Part shown: positions 1 to 9,058 of the stretch, in pieces
Layout: every line of letters starts with the position of its first letter
Position numbering within the stretch: position 1 is the first letter of the stretch
Source: Desulfovibrio sp.
GTDB taxonomy: Bacteria > Desulfobacterota > Desulfovibrionia > Desulfovibrionales > Desulfovibrionaceae
Direction: 5' to 3'
DNA: 38,321 nt
Assembly (NCBI GenBank): GCA_031272715.1
Contig: JAISTH010000031.1
Location: 1-38,321, forward strand
Translations under genes and position numbers: made by a program
Notes under the pieces: model-generated
What the model was told of the DNA's origin: nothing
What the model saw: the letters and a program-made list of their open reading frames with translations, nothing else
The model's database searches: none

Positions 1-255
1 GGGGGAGGAACGTCGCCAGGTCGATGGGCCGGGACAGAATCCTCCGAGGCCTTTCGCAATCGCGTGCCGAAGTCCGATCGTACGAGGGCGGACGGCGGGT
101 CGAAGAACCGGCGGCGGAAACCGTCCGGGGGGATCCGACAACGCCCGGGAACGGTCATGTTCCGCAAGGTGCAGTGTCCTCCGGGTGCTCCCGGAGGCAT
201 GCCCGACGCGTGGCGTGACCGGCTTCGGAAACCCGGGCCTTCAGGCCCGGGAGGT
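1..255 (+). mobile_element. Probable right end of an IS200/IS605-type element
   Basis: Positions 232-251 form a perfect hairpin: arms CCCGGGCC and GGCCCGGG around a TTCA loop. It is preceded by GAAA and followed by GAGGTTCATAA. This arrangement (GAA, GC-rich stem, short TTCA-like loop, GGGAGG and a short tail) is typical of the 3' end of IS200/IS605 and IS1341-type elements, where it forms the transposase recognition hairpin and the end of the omega RNA. The 230 bases before it stay open in more than one frame, but I see no TnpB zinc-finger or RuvC motif, so any transposase here is degraded or lies mostly outside the window. The call rests on the hairpin signature alone. Confidence 0.42.
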
Positions 256-761
256 TCATAAGTCCGTCTGTTCGGGCAATGATTGCGGAATGTTTTTTCG
301 GGCCTTGCAGGACGATAGGTGCGGCGTGGAGCAGGGGCAGATTGGGCCACGTGGGCGGGGCCGGGCATGAACGAGGGAAGGAGGACGGGCCGGAAAGCGT
401 GAGGCCGTGGGCGAGGCGCACAAGACCGGGGCAGGGCTTCGGGCGATGGGCGTGGACGGTCTCCAGGGTTTCCGCAAAGGAATCGATCTGCGGCAATGTT
501 GCGGAAAATAGACATTGTGCAACATCAGTGACTCGGCAAAAAAATATGAAAAATCATATTGTGCAATGATGCTGTATCTTAATGATCAAAAGTACTATCA
601 AACGCAAAGTCCACAATTTTTAGATATGCCATGATGTGTCTTGCTCTATAATTTCTACAATAAAAAACTTGAAATGTCGGACACCTAATCAACAAGTGAC
701 ATGCGTATATATAAATCAATAAAACAAATAACATTTCAATATATACAAGGCATGGTGCAAA
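256..761. other. Intergenic stretch, GC-rich then sharply AT-rich
   Basis: No convincing gene. Composition changes near 500 from GC-rich to AT-rich up to the start of the next gene, as expected for a promoter region or a junction with acquired DNA. ATTGTGCAA occurs twice in the same orientation, at 514-522 and 558-566 (44 bp apart). I could not place a -35/-10 pair with confidence. Confidence 0.5.
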
Positions 762-1565
762 ATGACAACGAACCCCGATGACGCCATTCTGGCCGAAAAT
801 CAGGCTCCTCGCTCTCCGTATGCGTATCCGAGGACGCTCGTTGAAGTTGCCGAGCTCCACTTGGTTGATATGGAAGAAGGCTGGACGGAGATCCCCGAGC
901 GGGAGTTCGCCTTCGCTTTCTACACTGCGCCCCACGAAAAGCGTTACGGGATGATACGTGACGAACCACAACTCACCGGTCACGACATCTTCGATGCATA
1001 CATCGCAGGAGCCGCCGAGGAGTTCGCTGGCTTGTACGAACTGCCCGTTCCGGAATGGACGGAAGGACCGAAGAGGTTTCTTGACAAACCGGAATTTCTC
1101 ATCAAGGCCTGCTACACGCATAAAAAGCTCAGGGATTTGCTCCTTTCGGGCACGTCCCGTCCATATGCCCGGAGGAACGTCTTTGCAGGTTCGGATCCCT
1201 TGGGGCGGGTCGTGAAGTTCCATCCACCGCACATGGTGGACAAGAAGAAGTGCTTTGCGGCTCTCAGGACAAAGGAACCTCGTGTCCTGCTCCACTTCAC
1301 GTACAAGGGGATCAAGGAGACCGCCGACGTCGCCGAAGAGTGGCTTTCGCGGGATTATCCGCACCTTATCGAGCGTGTGCCCAGAAGAGGTGCCATACAC
1401 GACCCGTACTATCTTTCCATGGCCATCAACGAACTCAAGTTCCGGGGTGGCGAAAAAGGCTGGGACGCCGCAATGCGTCTCGTCGACATGCTCGTAGCCG
1501 CGCAGAAAAGACGAGTTGCAACTCGACGGCATCACAATGAGGCTGCGCTGACATATGCCAAATGA
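762..1565 (+). CDS. Unrecognised protein, first gene of a two-gene cassette
   Basis: A 267-residue soluble protein with no signal peptide or membrane segment. I do not recognise a family. Charged and aromatic residues are evenly spread, and codon use has GC-rich third positions like the surrounding chromosome, so it looks truly coding. The ATG at 762 follows AAGG at 747-750 at a loose spacing. The last 11 bases overlap the start of the next gene, so the two are almost certainly translated together. Because the partner is a nucleotidyltransferase-fold protein, this gene could encode a cognate antitoxin or regulatory partner, or simply an accessory subunit. That role is inferred from layout only. 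Confidence 0.7.
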   Translation: MTTNPDDAILAENQAPRSPYAYPRTLVEVAELHLVDMEEGWTEIPEREFAFAFYTAPHEKRYGMIRDEPQLTGHDIFDAYIAGAAEEFAGLYELPVPEWTEGPKRFLDKPEFLIKACYTHKKLRDLLLSGTSRPYARRNVFAGSDPLGRVVKFHPPHMVDKKKCFAALRTKEPRVLLHFTYKGIKETADVAEEWLSRDYPHLIERVPRRGAIHDPYYLSMAINELKFRGGEKGWDAAMRLVDMLVAAQKRRVATRRHHNEAALTYAK

Positions 1566-2151
1566 CGACACGACACCCAGGCCAAAAATTGTCAAGCTCA
1601 CACGGGAGTCGATGCGTACCGGCCTCTCCCGATTGGACGAAATCGCAAAAGCCGGGGGAAGGCGCATTGAATTGGTGATTTATGGCAGCGGGGCCATTAT
1701 ACTGACTTGCGATACATTTCAAAGAACAACAAAAGATATTGATGCAACTTACAATAATGATGAATTCATAAAAAATGCAATAAATCGAATCGCGGAAGAA
1801 TTTGGTTTTGACGAAAGATGGCTGAACAATGCCATACAGCCCTTCCATCCTCCCACATTCGGCATCGTCCCATCGGACATGTTCGTCCCCGACGAAAACG
1901 GGTGCGGACTTGTCGTGAAGTTCGCCTCAAAAGAACTGCTCGTCGCCATGAAGTGCATGGCATTCGATGACCCATTCAGACGACACGACTTCGACGATTT
2001 GGAATATCTCATCCGTCATCTCGGATTAACTTCCGTCGATGAGGTCCTCAAGATAGTGAGGACATACTATCCAGACGATCCCCTCCCAAAAAATCTGGTC
2101 CTCGGCATCGAGACGATCCTTGACTGCATCGCCGAGGAGAGCGATCCCTGA
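1555..2151 (+). CDS. Nucleotidyltransferase-fold protein, DUF6036/AbiEii-like
   Basis: 198 residues. Residues 39-62 hold a nucleotidyltransferase pattern: a YGSGAIIL strand and G-S turn, then TTKDIDA about ten residues on, supplying the D-x-D metal ligands. Downstream, DERWLNNAI and the basic segment around ASKELLVAMKCMA, followed by RRHDFDDLEYLI, match the order seen in DUF6036 and AbiEii-type proteins (WLN motif, then LLAMK, then R-D-DD). Members of this superfamily include toxins of toxin-antitoxin and abortive-infection pairs that transfer a nucleotide to tRNA or protein. Which target applies here cannot be told. The start overlaps the upstream gene by 11 bases. Bases 1680-1860 are noticeably AT-richer than the flanks, which suggests transfer. 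Confidence 0.75.
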   Translation: MPNDDTTPRPKIVKLTRESMRTGLSRLDEIAKAGGRRIELVIYGSGAIILTCDTFQRTTKDIDATYNNDEFIKNAINRIAEEFGFDERWLNNAIQPFHPPTFGIVPSDMFVPDENGCGLVVKFASKELLVAMKCMAFDDPFRRHDFDDLEYLIRHLGLTSVDEVLKIVRTYYPDDPLPKNLVLGIETILDCIAEESDP

Positions 2152-3266
2152 TCGATCGTTCTCTCCCTCCACCCGGACCTGCATGCCCTCCAAGGCTCTT
2201 CCCTATGCCGCGGACATCCTCGGCATAGGGCGAGAGTCCTTCGCCAGCGAAACCGTCCCCGATGCCGACGATTTCGTCCCGCAGCACGGCGTCGGCGGCA
2301 TGGCCGCCGCAAAAAATCGGCAGGGACCGATGCCGATGCGCCCTCCGGGATCGTCGCGGCTTCGCCTTCGAGCCGTGACGGCCAACCCGGCAAGACCGGC
2401 GCGACGGGGAACGGGAGAGCCACGGCCGCCACGTCGACCTTCTTTTCGTAATGCCCTGCGGCCCAGTATCCTGCAGCCCCGCACCCCGCACCGTCCGCCT
2501 TCCCCGTCGCCGACAGGGTGGGGAAGGGCGTGCACGCCCATCCCAAAGACGGAATCAAGCCCGGATGCCGGCGGACCCTGAAGCTTTCGCCCCTTGCCAT
2601 CTCCGTCCCCTGCACCGCATGGGTGCCCGCAAACTCCCCGCCCGCCCCCGGACGCCTCCCATGGAAGGCCGAACTGGGGAGCACGCCATCCTCCATCGGA
2701 AGGAAGCGGACCTCCGGCCCGCCTCCACGCTCCCGTCGAAGGTTCCGGAACCGGCGAAGTCCGGCAATGCACCAAGTCCCGACCTGCACTTGCGAATCCC
2801 CCAAATGGCCACAGGTCCGCGATGCGCCGACTTCCCCGGACACGGCCCGCCCCCGTGCCGGCACACCGGAAAAACGCCGACCTTCTTCCGCGGCGATGCG
2901 CCGGCGGCCTTCTTCCATATATGTCCTGCGATTCCCGATACCCGCGGCAACGCCGCGACCTGCGCCTCGGCCACGGCAGACGGTCCCCCGGGCATCCTCC
3001 CCGTCCTCTCCCTCTTCCGCCGCAACGCATCCCGGCGCAACGCCCCATCCTGAAAACATGCGATCCGCCTGCACCGCCTCCGGAAAAACCGCCTCCCTCC
3101 CCCCGCCCTTCCCGTGCCCCCTTGCCGCTCCTACCCGCCCCCGCCCGCCCCGGAAGGCGACGGGACCGTTTTCTTCGAGGTCTTGCAGGAAAATCGAAAT
3201 TCCGCTTGCCATGATGTGCCAAAAGCGTTATTGAGGGGTAAACTTCCAGCGAGGAGCACGACGTCG
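2152..3266. other. 1.1 kb without a supportable gene
   Basis: Very GC-rich, so several frames on both strands stay open for hundreds of bases, but their translations are low-complexity proline, arginine and glycine runs with no domain, and no frame has a good start site. I regard them as spurious. Apart from a 10-bp-arm inverted repeat at 2201-2230 I see nothing here. It may be decayed sequence. Confidence 0.5.
2201..2230. repeat. Perfect inverted repeat, 10-bp arms
   Basis: CCCTATGCCG at 2201-2210 pairs exactly with CGGCATAGGG at 2221-2230 across a 10-base spacer. It starts 50 bp after the nucleotidyltransferase stop codon. There is no T-tract, so it is either a weak transcript end, an mRNA-stabilising stem, or a protein-binding site. 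Confidence 0.5.
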
Positions 3267-4619
3267 ATGGCGGATCGTTTTTTCGGCACGGACGGACTGC
3301 GGGGGACGGCCAACGTCGCCCCCATGACCGTGGACACGGCCTTGCGCCTCGGCCTTGCGGCCGGGGTCCGCTTCCGGCGGGGAACCCCGCCCCACAAGGT
3401 CGTCGTGGGCAAGGACACGCGACTCTCCGGCTACATGTTCGAATCCGCCCTCACGGCCGGCCTGTGCGCCTCCGGCATGCACGTGATCATGACCGGCCCC
3501 CTGCCCACCCCGGCCATATCCTTCCTCACCCGCAGCATGCGGGCGGATCTCGGGGTCGTCATCTCCGCCTCCCACAACCCCTTCTCCGACAACGGCATCA
3601 AGTTCTTCGACGCCGACGGCTACAAGCTTCCCGACCAGATCGAGAACGAGATCGCCGAGATGGTCCTGACCCCGGACATGAAGTGGCCATACCCCGACTC
3701 CCGGGGCGTCGGCCGCGCCACCAAGATCCCCGACGCAGGCGGCCGCTACATCGTCTACACCAAGAGCTGCTTCCCCTCCCACCTGACCCTGGCCGGACTG
3801 CGCATCGTCGTGGACTGCGCCAACGGCGCGAGCTACAAGGTGGCCCCCCTGGCCCTGGAGGAGCTCGGAGCCGAGGTGTTCCGCATCGGGACCGACCCCA
3901 ACGGCACCAACATCAACGACCACTGCGGCTCCCTGTGCCCCGAGGTCGTGGCGGCCAAGGTGCGGGAGGTGCGGGCCGACGTCGGGCTGGCCTTGGACGG
4001 GGACGCCGACCGGCTCATCGTCGTGGACGAGCGGGGGCGCATCCTCGACGGGGACCAGCTCATGGCCATGTGCGCCCAGGCGATGATGGCCCGGGGCGAA
4101 CTCGAGGGAGGACTGCTCGTCTCCACGGTCATGAGCAACATGGCATTGGGGATATTCATGGAGGAGCACGGCGGCCGCCTGCTGCAGGTGCAGGTGGGCG
4201 ACCGGTACGTCGTGGAGGCCATGCGCCGCGAGTCCGCGACGCTGGGCGGGGAGCAGTCGGGGCATCTCATCTTCCACAGGTACAGCACCACCGGGGACGG
4301 CCTTCTGGCCGCCCTGCAGATACTGCGCATCGTCCAGGAGAAGGAGCGCCCCCTCTCCGAACTGGCGGGCCTGCTGACGCCCTTCCCCCAGCATCTGGTC
4401 AACGTCCGCGTGGAGCGGCGCGTCCCCTTCGAGGAATGCCCCGCCATCGGCGAGGTCGTGGCCAGGGTCGAGGCCGCGCTGGGGGGAAGGGGCAGGGTGC
4501 TGCTGCGCTATTCCGGCACGGAGTCCCTGTGCCGGGTGATGGTCGAGGGGGAGGACGAGGCGAAGGTGCGGGAATACGCCGCGCAGATCGCCGAAGTCGT
4601 GGGAAGGCAATTGCGCTAG
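3267..4619 (+). CDS. glmM: Phosphoglucosamine mutase GlmM
   Basis: Interconverts glucosamine-6-phosphate and glucosamine-1-phosphate in the cytoplasm, the step before UDP-GlcNAc for peptidoglycan and lipopolysaccharide. The 450-residue length matches the family. Domain order is complete: FFGTDGLRG at the N-terminus, the phosphoserine loop ISASHNP with catalytic Ser102, the metal-binding loop DGDADR at 244-249, the sugar-binding loop GEQSGH at 328-333, and the phosphate-binding loop RYSGTES at 414-420. The frame is open upstream to 3114, but the ATG at 3267 is chosen because it follows GAGGAG (3251-3256) at good spacing and begins the conserved [10 protein letters not shown]. galU follows 78 bp downstream on the same strand, a natural pairing for nucleotide-sugar supply. 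Confidence 0.96.
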   Translation: MADRFFGTDGLRGTANVAPMTVDTALRLGLAAGVRFRRGTPPHKVVVGKDTRLSGYMFESALTAGLCASGMHVIMTGPLPTPAISFLTRSMRADLGVVISASHNPFSDNGIKFFDADGYKLPDQIENEIAEMVLTPDMKWPYPDSRGVGRATKIPDAGGRYIVYTKSCFPSHLTLAGLRIVVDCANGASYKVAPLALEELGAEVFRIGTDPNGTNINDHCGSLCPEVVAAKVREVRADVGLALDGDADRLIVVDERGRILDGDQLMAMCAQAMMARGELEGGLLVSTVMSNMALGIFMEEHGGRLLQVQVGDRYVVEAMRRESATLGGEQSGHLIFHRYSTTGDGLLAALQILRIVQEKERPLSELAGLLTPFPQHLVNVRVERRVPFEECPAIGEVVARVEAALGGRGRVLLRYSGTESLCRVMVEGEDEAKVREYAAQIAEVVGRQLR

Positions 4620-4697
4620 GCGTTCGACGGCGGGGTTCCGCCAGCCGACAGTCAACCCGGCGGTCATGCCGGATGTTCCCTCAATGGGGAGGAAGCC

Positions 4698-5570
4698 ATG
4701 AACGAGGTTCGCAAGGTCGTTATTCCCGTGGCCGGTTGGGGCACCCGTTCCCTGCCTGCGACCAAGAACATCCCCAAGGAGATGCTCCCCATCTACAACA
4801 AGCCCGTCATCCAGTACGTCGTGGAGGAGGCCCAGCGGGCGCGCATCCGGGACGTCATCTTCGTCACCAACAGGGACAAGAGCGTCATCGAGGACCACTT
4901 CGACTACAACCTCCAGCTGGAGGGCGTGCTCGAGCGGGCCGGGAAGCTGGACAAGCTCGAGGAGATCCGCAAGGTCGCGGAGATGGTGAACATCATGTCG
5001 GTGCGCCAGAAGAGGCAGCTGGGCCTGGGCCACGCGGTGCTCTGCGCCGAGGAGCTCGTCCAGGACGCGCCCTTCGCGGTCATGGTGGGCGACGACCTGA
5101 TGTTCGGCGGCGTGCCCGCCATCGGCCAGCTCATCGAGGTGGCCATGGCGGAGAAGGTGTCCGTGGTGGGGGTCGTGGAGGTTCCCTGGGAGAAGGTGAA
5201 CCGCTACGGCATCATCGACGGCGAGGAGACGTCGCCCGGGGTGTACCGGGTCCGGGGCATGGTGGAGAAGCCCAGCAGGGAGAACGCCCCGTCCCGTCTC
5301 GCCATCGTGGGCCGCTACGTGCTGACCCCCAACATCTTCACCTACCTGAAGCAGGTCAAGCCCGGCCACGGCGGGGAGATACAGCTCACGGACGCCATGC
5401 AGTCCCTTTCCCAGCACCACGGGATGATGGCGGTGCGGATGATGGGGATGCGCTTCGACGCCGGCGACTGGGCTGAGTTCCTGACGGCGAACATCTACTT
5501 CGCCTTGCAGGACGAGGAACTGCGCTACGATCTGCTTGCGCTGCTGAAGAACTTCGTCCAGTTCACCTAG
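4698..5570 (+). CDS. galU: UTP-glucose-1-phosphate uridylyltransferase GalU
   Basis: Makes UDP-glucose from UTP and glucose-1-phosphate for surface polysaccharides. At 290 residues it is of normal family length. The nucleotide-binding signature starts at residue 9 (IPVAGWGTRSLPATKNIPKE), with tryptophan in the usually small position of the GxGTR loop and the conserved lysine and glutamate of PKEMLPI at 26-32. VGDDLMFG and the QLTDAM segment near residue 233 are also present. A strong ribosome site, GGGGAGGAA, precedes the ATG by about 4 bases. The gene follows glmM directly, and two glycosyltransferase genes come next, so the block plausibly provides and uses activated sugars. Confidence 0.95.
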   Translation: MNEVRKVVIPVAGWGTRSLPATKNIPKEMLPIYNKPVIQYVVEEAQRARIRDVIFVTNRDKSVIEDHFDYNLQLEGVLERAGKLDKLEEIRKVAEMVNIMSVRQKRQLGLGHAVLCAEELVQDAPFAVMVGDDLMFGGVPAIGQLIEVAMAEKVSVVGVVEVPWEKVNRYGIIDGEETSPGVYRVRGMVEKPSRENAPSRLAIVGRYVLTPNIFTYLKQVKPGHGGEIQLTDAMQSLSQHHGMMAVRMMGMRFDAGDWAEFLTANIYFALQDEELRYDLLALLKNFVQFT

Positions 5571-5613
5571 GCCGGCGGCTGGGGCGGGTCGCGCCCCGTC
5601 GATCCAGGCTTTC

Positions 5614-5644
5614 GTCCCCTGCGCGGCGGGTCCGCGCGGGGGAC
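5614..5644 (+). terminator. Strong hairpin after galU
   Basis: GTCCCC at 5614-5619 and GCGCGG at 5621-5626 pair with CCGCGC at 5632-5637 and GGGGAC at 5639-5644, with one G-T wobble between the blocks and loop CGGGT: a 13-pair stem. No T-run follows, so it may end transcription inefficiently or only mark the 3' end of the glmM-galU message. Confidence 0.4.
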
Positions 5645-5697
5645 GGCGCGCCCCCGGACGATTCCGCCCCGAAGTCGATGCGACATTCCGAAAGAAA

Positions 5698-6678
5698 ATG
5701 CCCATCCCCGTATCCGTCATTATCCCCGTCCACAATGTCGAGGCGTATCTGTGCAGATGCCTCGACTCCGTCTGCAACCAGACGTTGAAGGACATCGAGA
5801 TACTCTGCATCAACGACTGCTCGACCGATCACGGCCTCGACATACTCAAAAAATATCAGGCAATCGACGCGCGGATTGTACTGGTCGACTTCGAGAGGAA
5901 CATGGGGGTTTCGGTTGCGCGGAACCATGGCATAGACATCGCAAAGGGCGAGTATGTGGGGTTCGTGGATTCGGACGACATGATAGATCCGGACTTTTAC
6001 GAAAAATTGTATGGCAAGGCGATAGAGACAAATGCCAATATAACAAAGGGAATGATGGCGCACTTCGACGATGGTAAAAACGAACCGAAAGGTTTTGGCC
6101 TGTCGGCTAATGATATTTCCATCGCTCCTACGAATTTCATCGGCGAGTTCTGGTCCGCGATTTACAGGAAAGAATTTTTAACGGTCCACGGCATCAGATT
6201 TCCGGTCGGCGTGAAAACCGGGCAGGATCTCGCCTTTCTCTACAAGGCCATAGCTCTTGTCGGTCGTGTTGCAACAGTCGACAATGTGTATTACAGATAT
6301 TATGAAAGAAAGGACTCTTCAAGTTCCGGGACGTTTGACAGGCAGAAATATATTTCTATTTTATCCGCGATGCATGATGTTGCAAAATTTCTCAATAGCA
6401 ATTCGATCTCTTCAAGTACTTACGATAAATTGTACTATCACATTCTTTTGCATTGCCTCTCAATGCTCGGGCGCACGAGCGACCGCTACGAGTCATCCGT
6501 GCATTGTGCAGGGGTTCTATTGAAAATGTATAGCAACTGCAAACGCCTTGCACAACTAGACAGGATACTCTTATCGAATTTTCCAGAGTTGTATGCTTGC
6601 CTCCATTCACGTGATCTGGATAAATTTGTACGTGCACTTCATGCTTCTTACGAATTGCAAAAGAAGGAAGAAGTCTGA
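5698..6678 (+). CDS. Family 2 glycosyltransferase, tandem copy 1
   Basis: 326 residues. The N-terminal third is a GT-A glycosyltransferase domain: VSVIIPVHNVEAYLCRCLDS at 5-24, then LCINDCSTD, and a DSDD metal and nucleotide-sugar motif at 91-94. The C-terminal two thirds, probably the acceptor side, contain GEFWSAIYRK and FPVGVKTGQD. No membrane segment is evident, so it should act at the inner face of the membrane on a lipid-linked or surface glycan. The sugar and acceptor are unknown. Ribosome site is weak (AAAGAAA). The 3' half is AT-richer than galU. A close paralogue begins 158 bp downstream, evidence of a tandem duplication. Confidence 0.9.
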   Translation: MPIPVSVIIPVHNVEAYLCRCLDSVCNQTLKDIEILCINDCSTDHGLDILKKYQAIDARIVLVDFERNMGVSVARNHGIDIAKGEYVGFVDSDDMIDPDFYEKLYGKAIETNANITKGMMAHFDDGKNEPKGFGLSANDISIAPTNFIGEFWSAIYRKEFLTVHGIRFPVGVKTGQDLAFLYKAIALVGRVATVDNVYYRYYERKDSSSSGTFDRQKYISILSAMHDVAKFLNSNSISSSTYDKLYYHILLHCLSMLGRTSDRYESSVHCAGVLLKMYSNCKRLAQLDRILLSNFPELYACLHSRDLDKFVRALHASYELQKKEEV

Positions 6679-6836
6679 ATACATGACGTATATTCGCAGC
6701 TTGCCTGCATTCCATTGAGTGTCTGGCTGGGCATGGCTTATGCGTGATAACATCAGAGGTAATTCCTCCGTTTCGGCCCTGACTTTTTTGCCAACCTCCG
6801 ACATCTTGCACAGATCGCAAGGCGTTTTGCACAAAT

Positions 6837-7823
6837 ATGGAATTTCCGGTATCCGTCATAATCCCCGTTTACAATGTCGAGGCGTATCTGTGCAGATGCC
6901 TCGACTCCGTCTGTGGGCAGACATTGAAGGATATCGAGATAATCTGCATCAATGACGGCTCGACGGATCACGGTCTAGAAATACTCAAAAAATATCAGGC
7001 AGTCGATGCACGGATTGTTCTGGTCGACTTCAAGAAGAACATGGGCGTCTCGGTCGCTAGGAACCACGGCATCGACATCGCCAAGGGAGAGTATGTCGGG
7101 TTCGTGGATTCCGACGACATGATCGATCATGACTTTTACGAAAAACTCTACTGCAGGGCAAAGGAAGAAAATGCCGTTGTAGTCAAGGGCATTGCAGTGC
7201 ACTTTGACAATACTGGATCACTTCCAAGATCTGTCGGATTTCTGTCGCCGAAAGACATTTCCAACGACCCCACGAATTTCTTCGGCGAGTTCTGGTCCGC
7301 GATTTACAGGAAGAAATTTCTCATTGACAACAATATAATATTTCCGGTCGGAGTGAAGACCGGCCAGGATACGGCATTTCTTCTAAAAGCCATATCTTTA
7401 ATTGACCACGTTTCCACAGTTGGCGATGTGTATTACAGATACCACGTCAGAGACGGATCTTCAAGCTTCGGGAGATTTGGTAAATCGAAATATCTTTCTA
7501 TTTTATCAGCTATGCAAGATGTCGTCAAATTTCTAAATACGCATTCCATTTATTGCGACAGATACGATAAAACATACTACCATCTTTTTATGCATTGCCT
7601 CTCCATGCTTAAGCAGACAAGTGACGACTACAATGAATCATCAGCGCATTGTGCAGGTGTTATGCTGGATTTATACAAAAAATGCAGACGCCGTGAACAG
7701 CTGGACAAAAAGCTCTTGTGCAGCAAGCCAGCACTTTATCATTGTCTTCATTCCGGGGACTTGCCTAAGCTTCTTGTCATGCTTAAGAGTTCCTTGGACT
7801 TGATACAAAAACAGGATGCCTGA
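6837..7823 (+). CDS. Family 2 glycosyltransferase, tandem copy 2
   Basis: 328 residues, a paralogue of the preceding gene. The first 100 residues match it at roughly nine positions in ten by eye, including the DSDD motif at 91-94 and the VARNHGIDIAKGEYVGFVDS block, and near-identity extends to the DNA. The remainder matches at roughly half of positions but keeps GEFWSAIYRK, FPVGVKTGQD, SILSAM and HCLSML. The pattern implies a shared donor sugar and different acceptors, or gene conversion of the 5' part. The ATG at 6837 is preceded only by a weak AAGG near 6819. It is AT-rich like copy 1. Confidence 0.9.
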   Translation: MEFPVSVIIPVYNVEAYLCRCLDSVCGQTLKDIEIICINDGSTDHGLEILKKYQAVDARIVLVDFKKNMGVSVARNHGIDIAKGEYVGFVDSDDMIDHDFYEKLYCRAKEENAVVVKGIAVHFDNTGSLPRSVGFLSPKDISNDPTNFFGEFWSAIYRKKFLIDNNIIFPVGVKTGQDTAFLLKAISLIDHVSTVGDVYYRYHVRDGSSSFGRFGKSKYLSILSAMQDVVKFLNTHSIYCDRYDKTYYHLFMHCLSMLKQTSDDYNESSAHCAGVMLDLYKKCRRREQLDKKLLCSKPALYHCLHSGDLPKLLVMLKSSLDLIQKQDA

Positions 7824-7992
7824 CGACTGCAGCCGCAAACAGGTGCCATGCCCGACTCGTTGCATGCCATCCCGATCCCCCATGTCCCAGTGCCCCCGTC
7901 CGTCCGTCCGGACTTCTCCCCCGATGCGGCCCCACGTCCTGCCCCGCGCGTCGATGCATGGCCGTTCCGCCAGCCCGCCCGGATGATGTCCC

Positions 7993-8652
7993 ATGCAGCA
8001 CGTGCTCCACACCATAGGCGCGTCGGCCTATCCCATGGACGTCTTCGTCGAGAGGCTTCTCGCCCGGGACATCCGCGCCATCGCCGACGTGCGGTCCGTC
8101 CCCTATTCCGCCCACTTCAAGGATTTCTGCCGCGAAGCGCTCAAGGACGCCCTCGGCCGGAGGGGCATCGAGTACGTGTGGATGGGGCCGCAGCTGGGTG
8201 GCAAGCCCGACGACCCCGAGGTCTACGACGCGCAGGGGCACGTCGACTTCGGACGGCTCCGCGGCCGGCCCTGCTTCGACGAGGGAGTGGAGCGGCTGCG
8301 CAGGGGGCTCGGCCGTTTCCCCATCGCGCTCATGTGCGCCGAGAAGGACCCCATGCACTGCCATCGCGCCGTTCTCATCGCCGAGACGATCCACGCCGAG
8401 GGACTGCTGGACAACGAGATCTGCCACATCTGGCCGCATCCCGGGCCCGACGGCGTCCCCGTGGACATCGAGGGGCACGGCGGGCTTCGGGACCGGATCC
8501 TCCGGCATCACGCTGAACGGGACATGCGCATCGCGGGGCTCCCCAAGGCCCAGGCCGTCGTCGAGGCGGTGCGCCGTCACAGGGAGGCGATGGCGGCGTC
8601 CTTCGTCAAGCCCGGCATGTCCGGGAACGCGCGAGGCCGGGATCGGGACTGA
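7993..8652 (+). CDS. DUF488 domain protein
   Basis: 219 residues. The fold signature is clear: HTIGASAYPMDVFVERLL at the N-terminus, IADVRSVPYSAHFKDF, the YVWMGPQLGG block, and LMCAEKDPMHCHR around residues 115-127, where the conserved cysteine and histidines sit. DUF488 proteins are small, widespread and biochemically uncharacterised. The CAEKDPxxCHR loop looks like an active or metal site. The extra 50 residues at the C-terminus are charged and probably flexible. Start at the ATG at 7993, with only a poor GGATGA before it. It stands alone on this strand, so no operon partner hints at its role. Confidence 0.85.
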   Translation: MQHVLHTIGASAYPMDVFVERLLARDIRAIADVRSVPYSAHFKDFCREALKDALGRRGIEYVWMGPQLGGKPDDPEVYDAQGHVDFGRLRGRPCFDEGVERLRRGLGRFPIALMCAEKDPMHCHRAVLIAETIHAEGLLDNEICHIWPHPGPDGVPVDIEGHGGLRDRILRHHAERDMRIAGLPKAQAVVEAVRRHREAMAASFVKPGMSGNARGRDRD

Positions 8653-9058
8653 AGGCCGCGTCGGGGCGGCCAAGGTGACGGTCCCGCCCCGGGAACGACC
8701 CGCGGAGGACGGACGTGCATGCATCGGTCCCGGGAAGCGGCGAGGTCCGCGGACGGAGAACGCGCCTCGCAAGTCCCCGACTTCCGCCGGGAGCCGCCCG
8801 GCAGGCCGTCCTTCCCTGCCCGGGCCCCGGCCGCCGTGTTTTCGAACCGTCCCCTTGCGTTTTTTTCCGAAAACGCTACACTTCCGGCAAACCGGCGTCG
8901 GCGAGGAGGAACGGATGCGTCCCCGCGGTCGTGCGGAGTGGTGATGCAAACCATCAGGGCGGCGTCCTTCGGACGTCCGCGCCTGCACCTACACGGGGAA
9001 CACCCGAGGACGCGATCCCCCCTGGCGGCGTTCCGCCAGGCCGTCGCGAACGAGACCC
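8653..9058. other. Intergenic, no gene seen
   Basis: GC-rich with overlapping open frames of low complexity and no start site I can support. A short palindrome, CGGACGTCCG, lies at 8970-8979. Confidence 0.5.

Noticed and set aside
2067..3222. Long overlapping minus-strand frames in the 2.1-3.2 kb gap
   Set aside because: Two different frames are open over the same bases with low-complexity Gly/Arg/Ala translations, as expected by chance at this GC content. No ribosome site or domain.
3228..5813. An 861-codon open frame on the minus strand opposite glmM and galU
   Set aside because: It is the mirror of strongly GC-biased codons of two certain genes. Its translation is rich in His, Asp, Gly and Leu with no domain.
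7783..8988. Open frame on the minus strand opposite the DUF488 gene
   Set aside because: Shadow of the well-supported plus-strand gene. Translation is Pro/Arg/His-rich without motifs.
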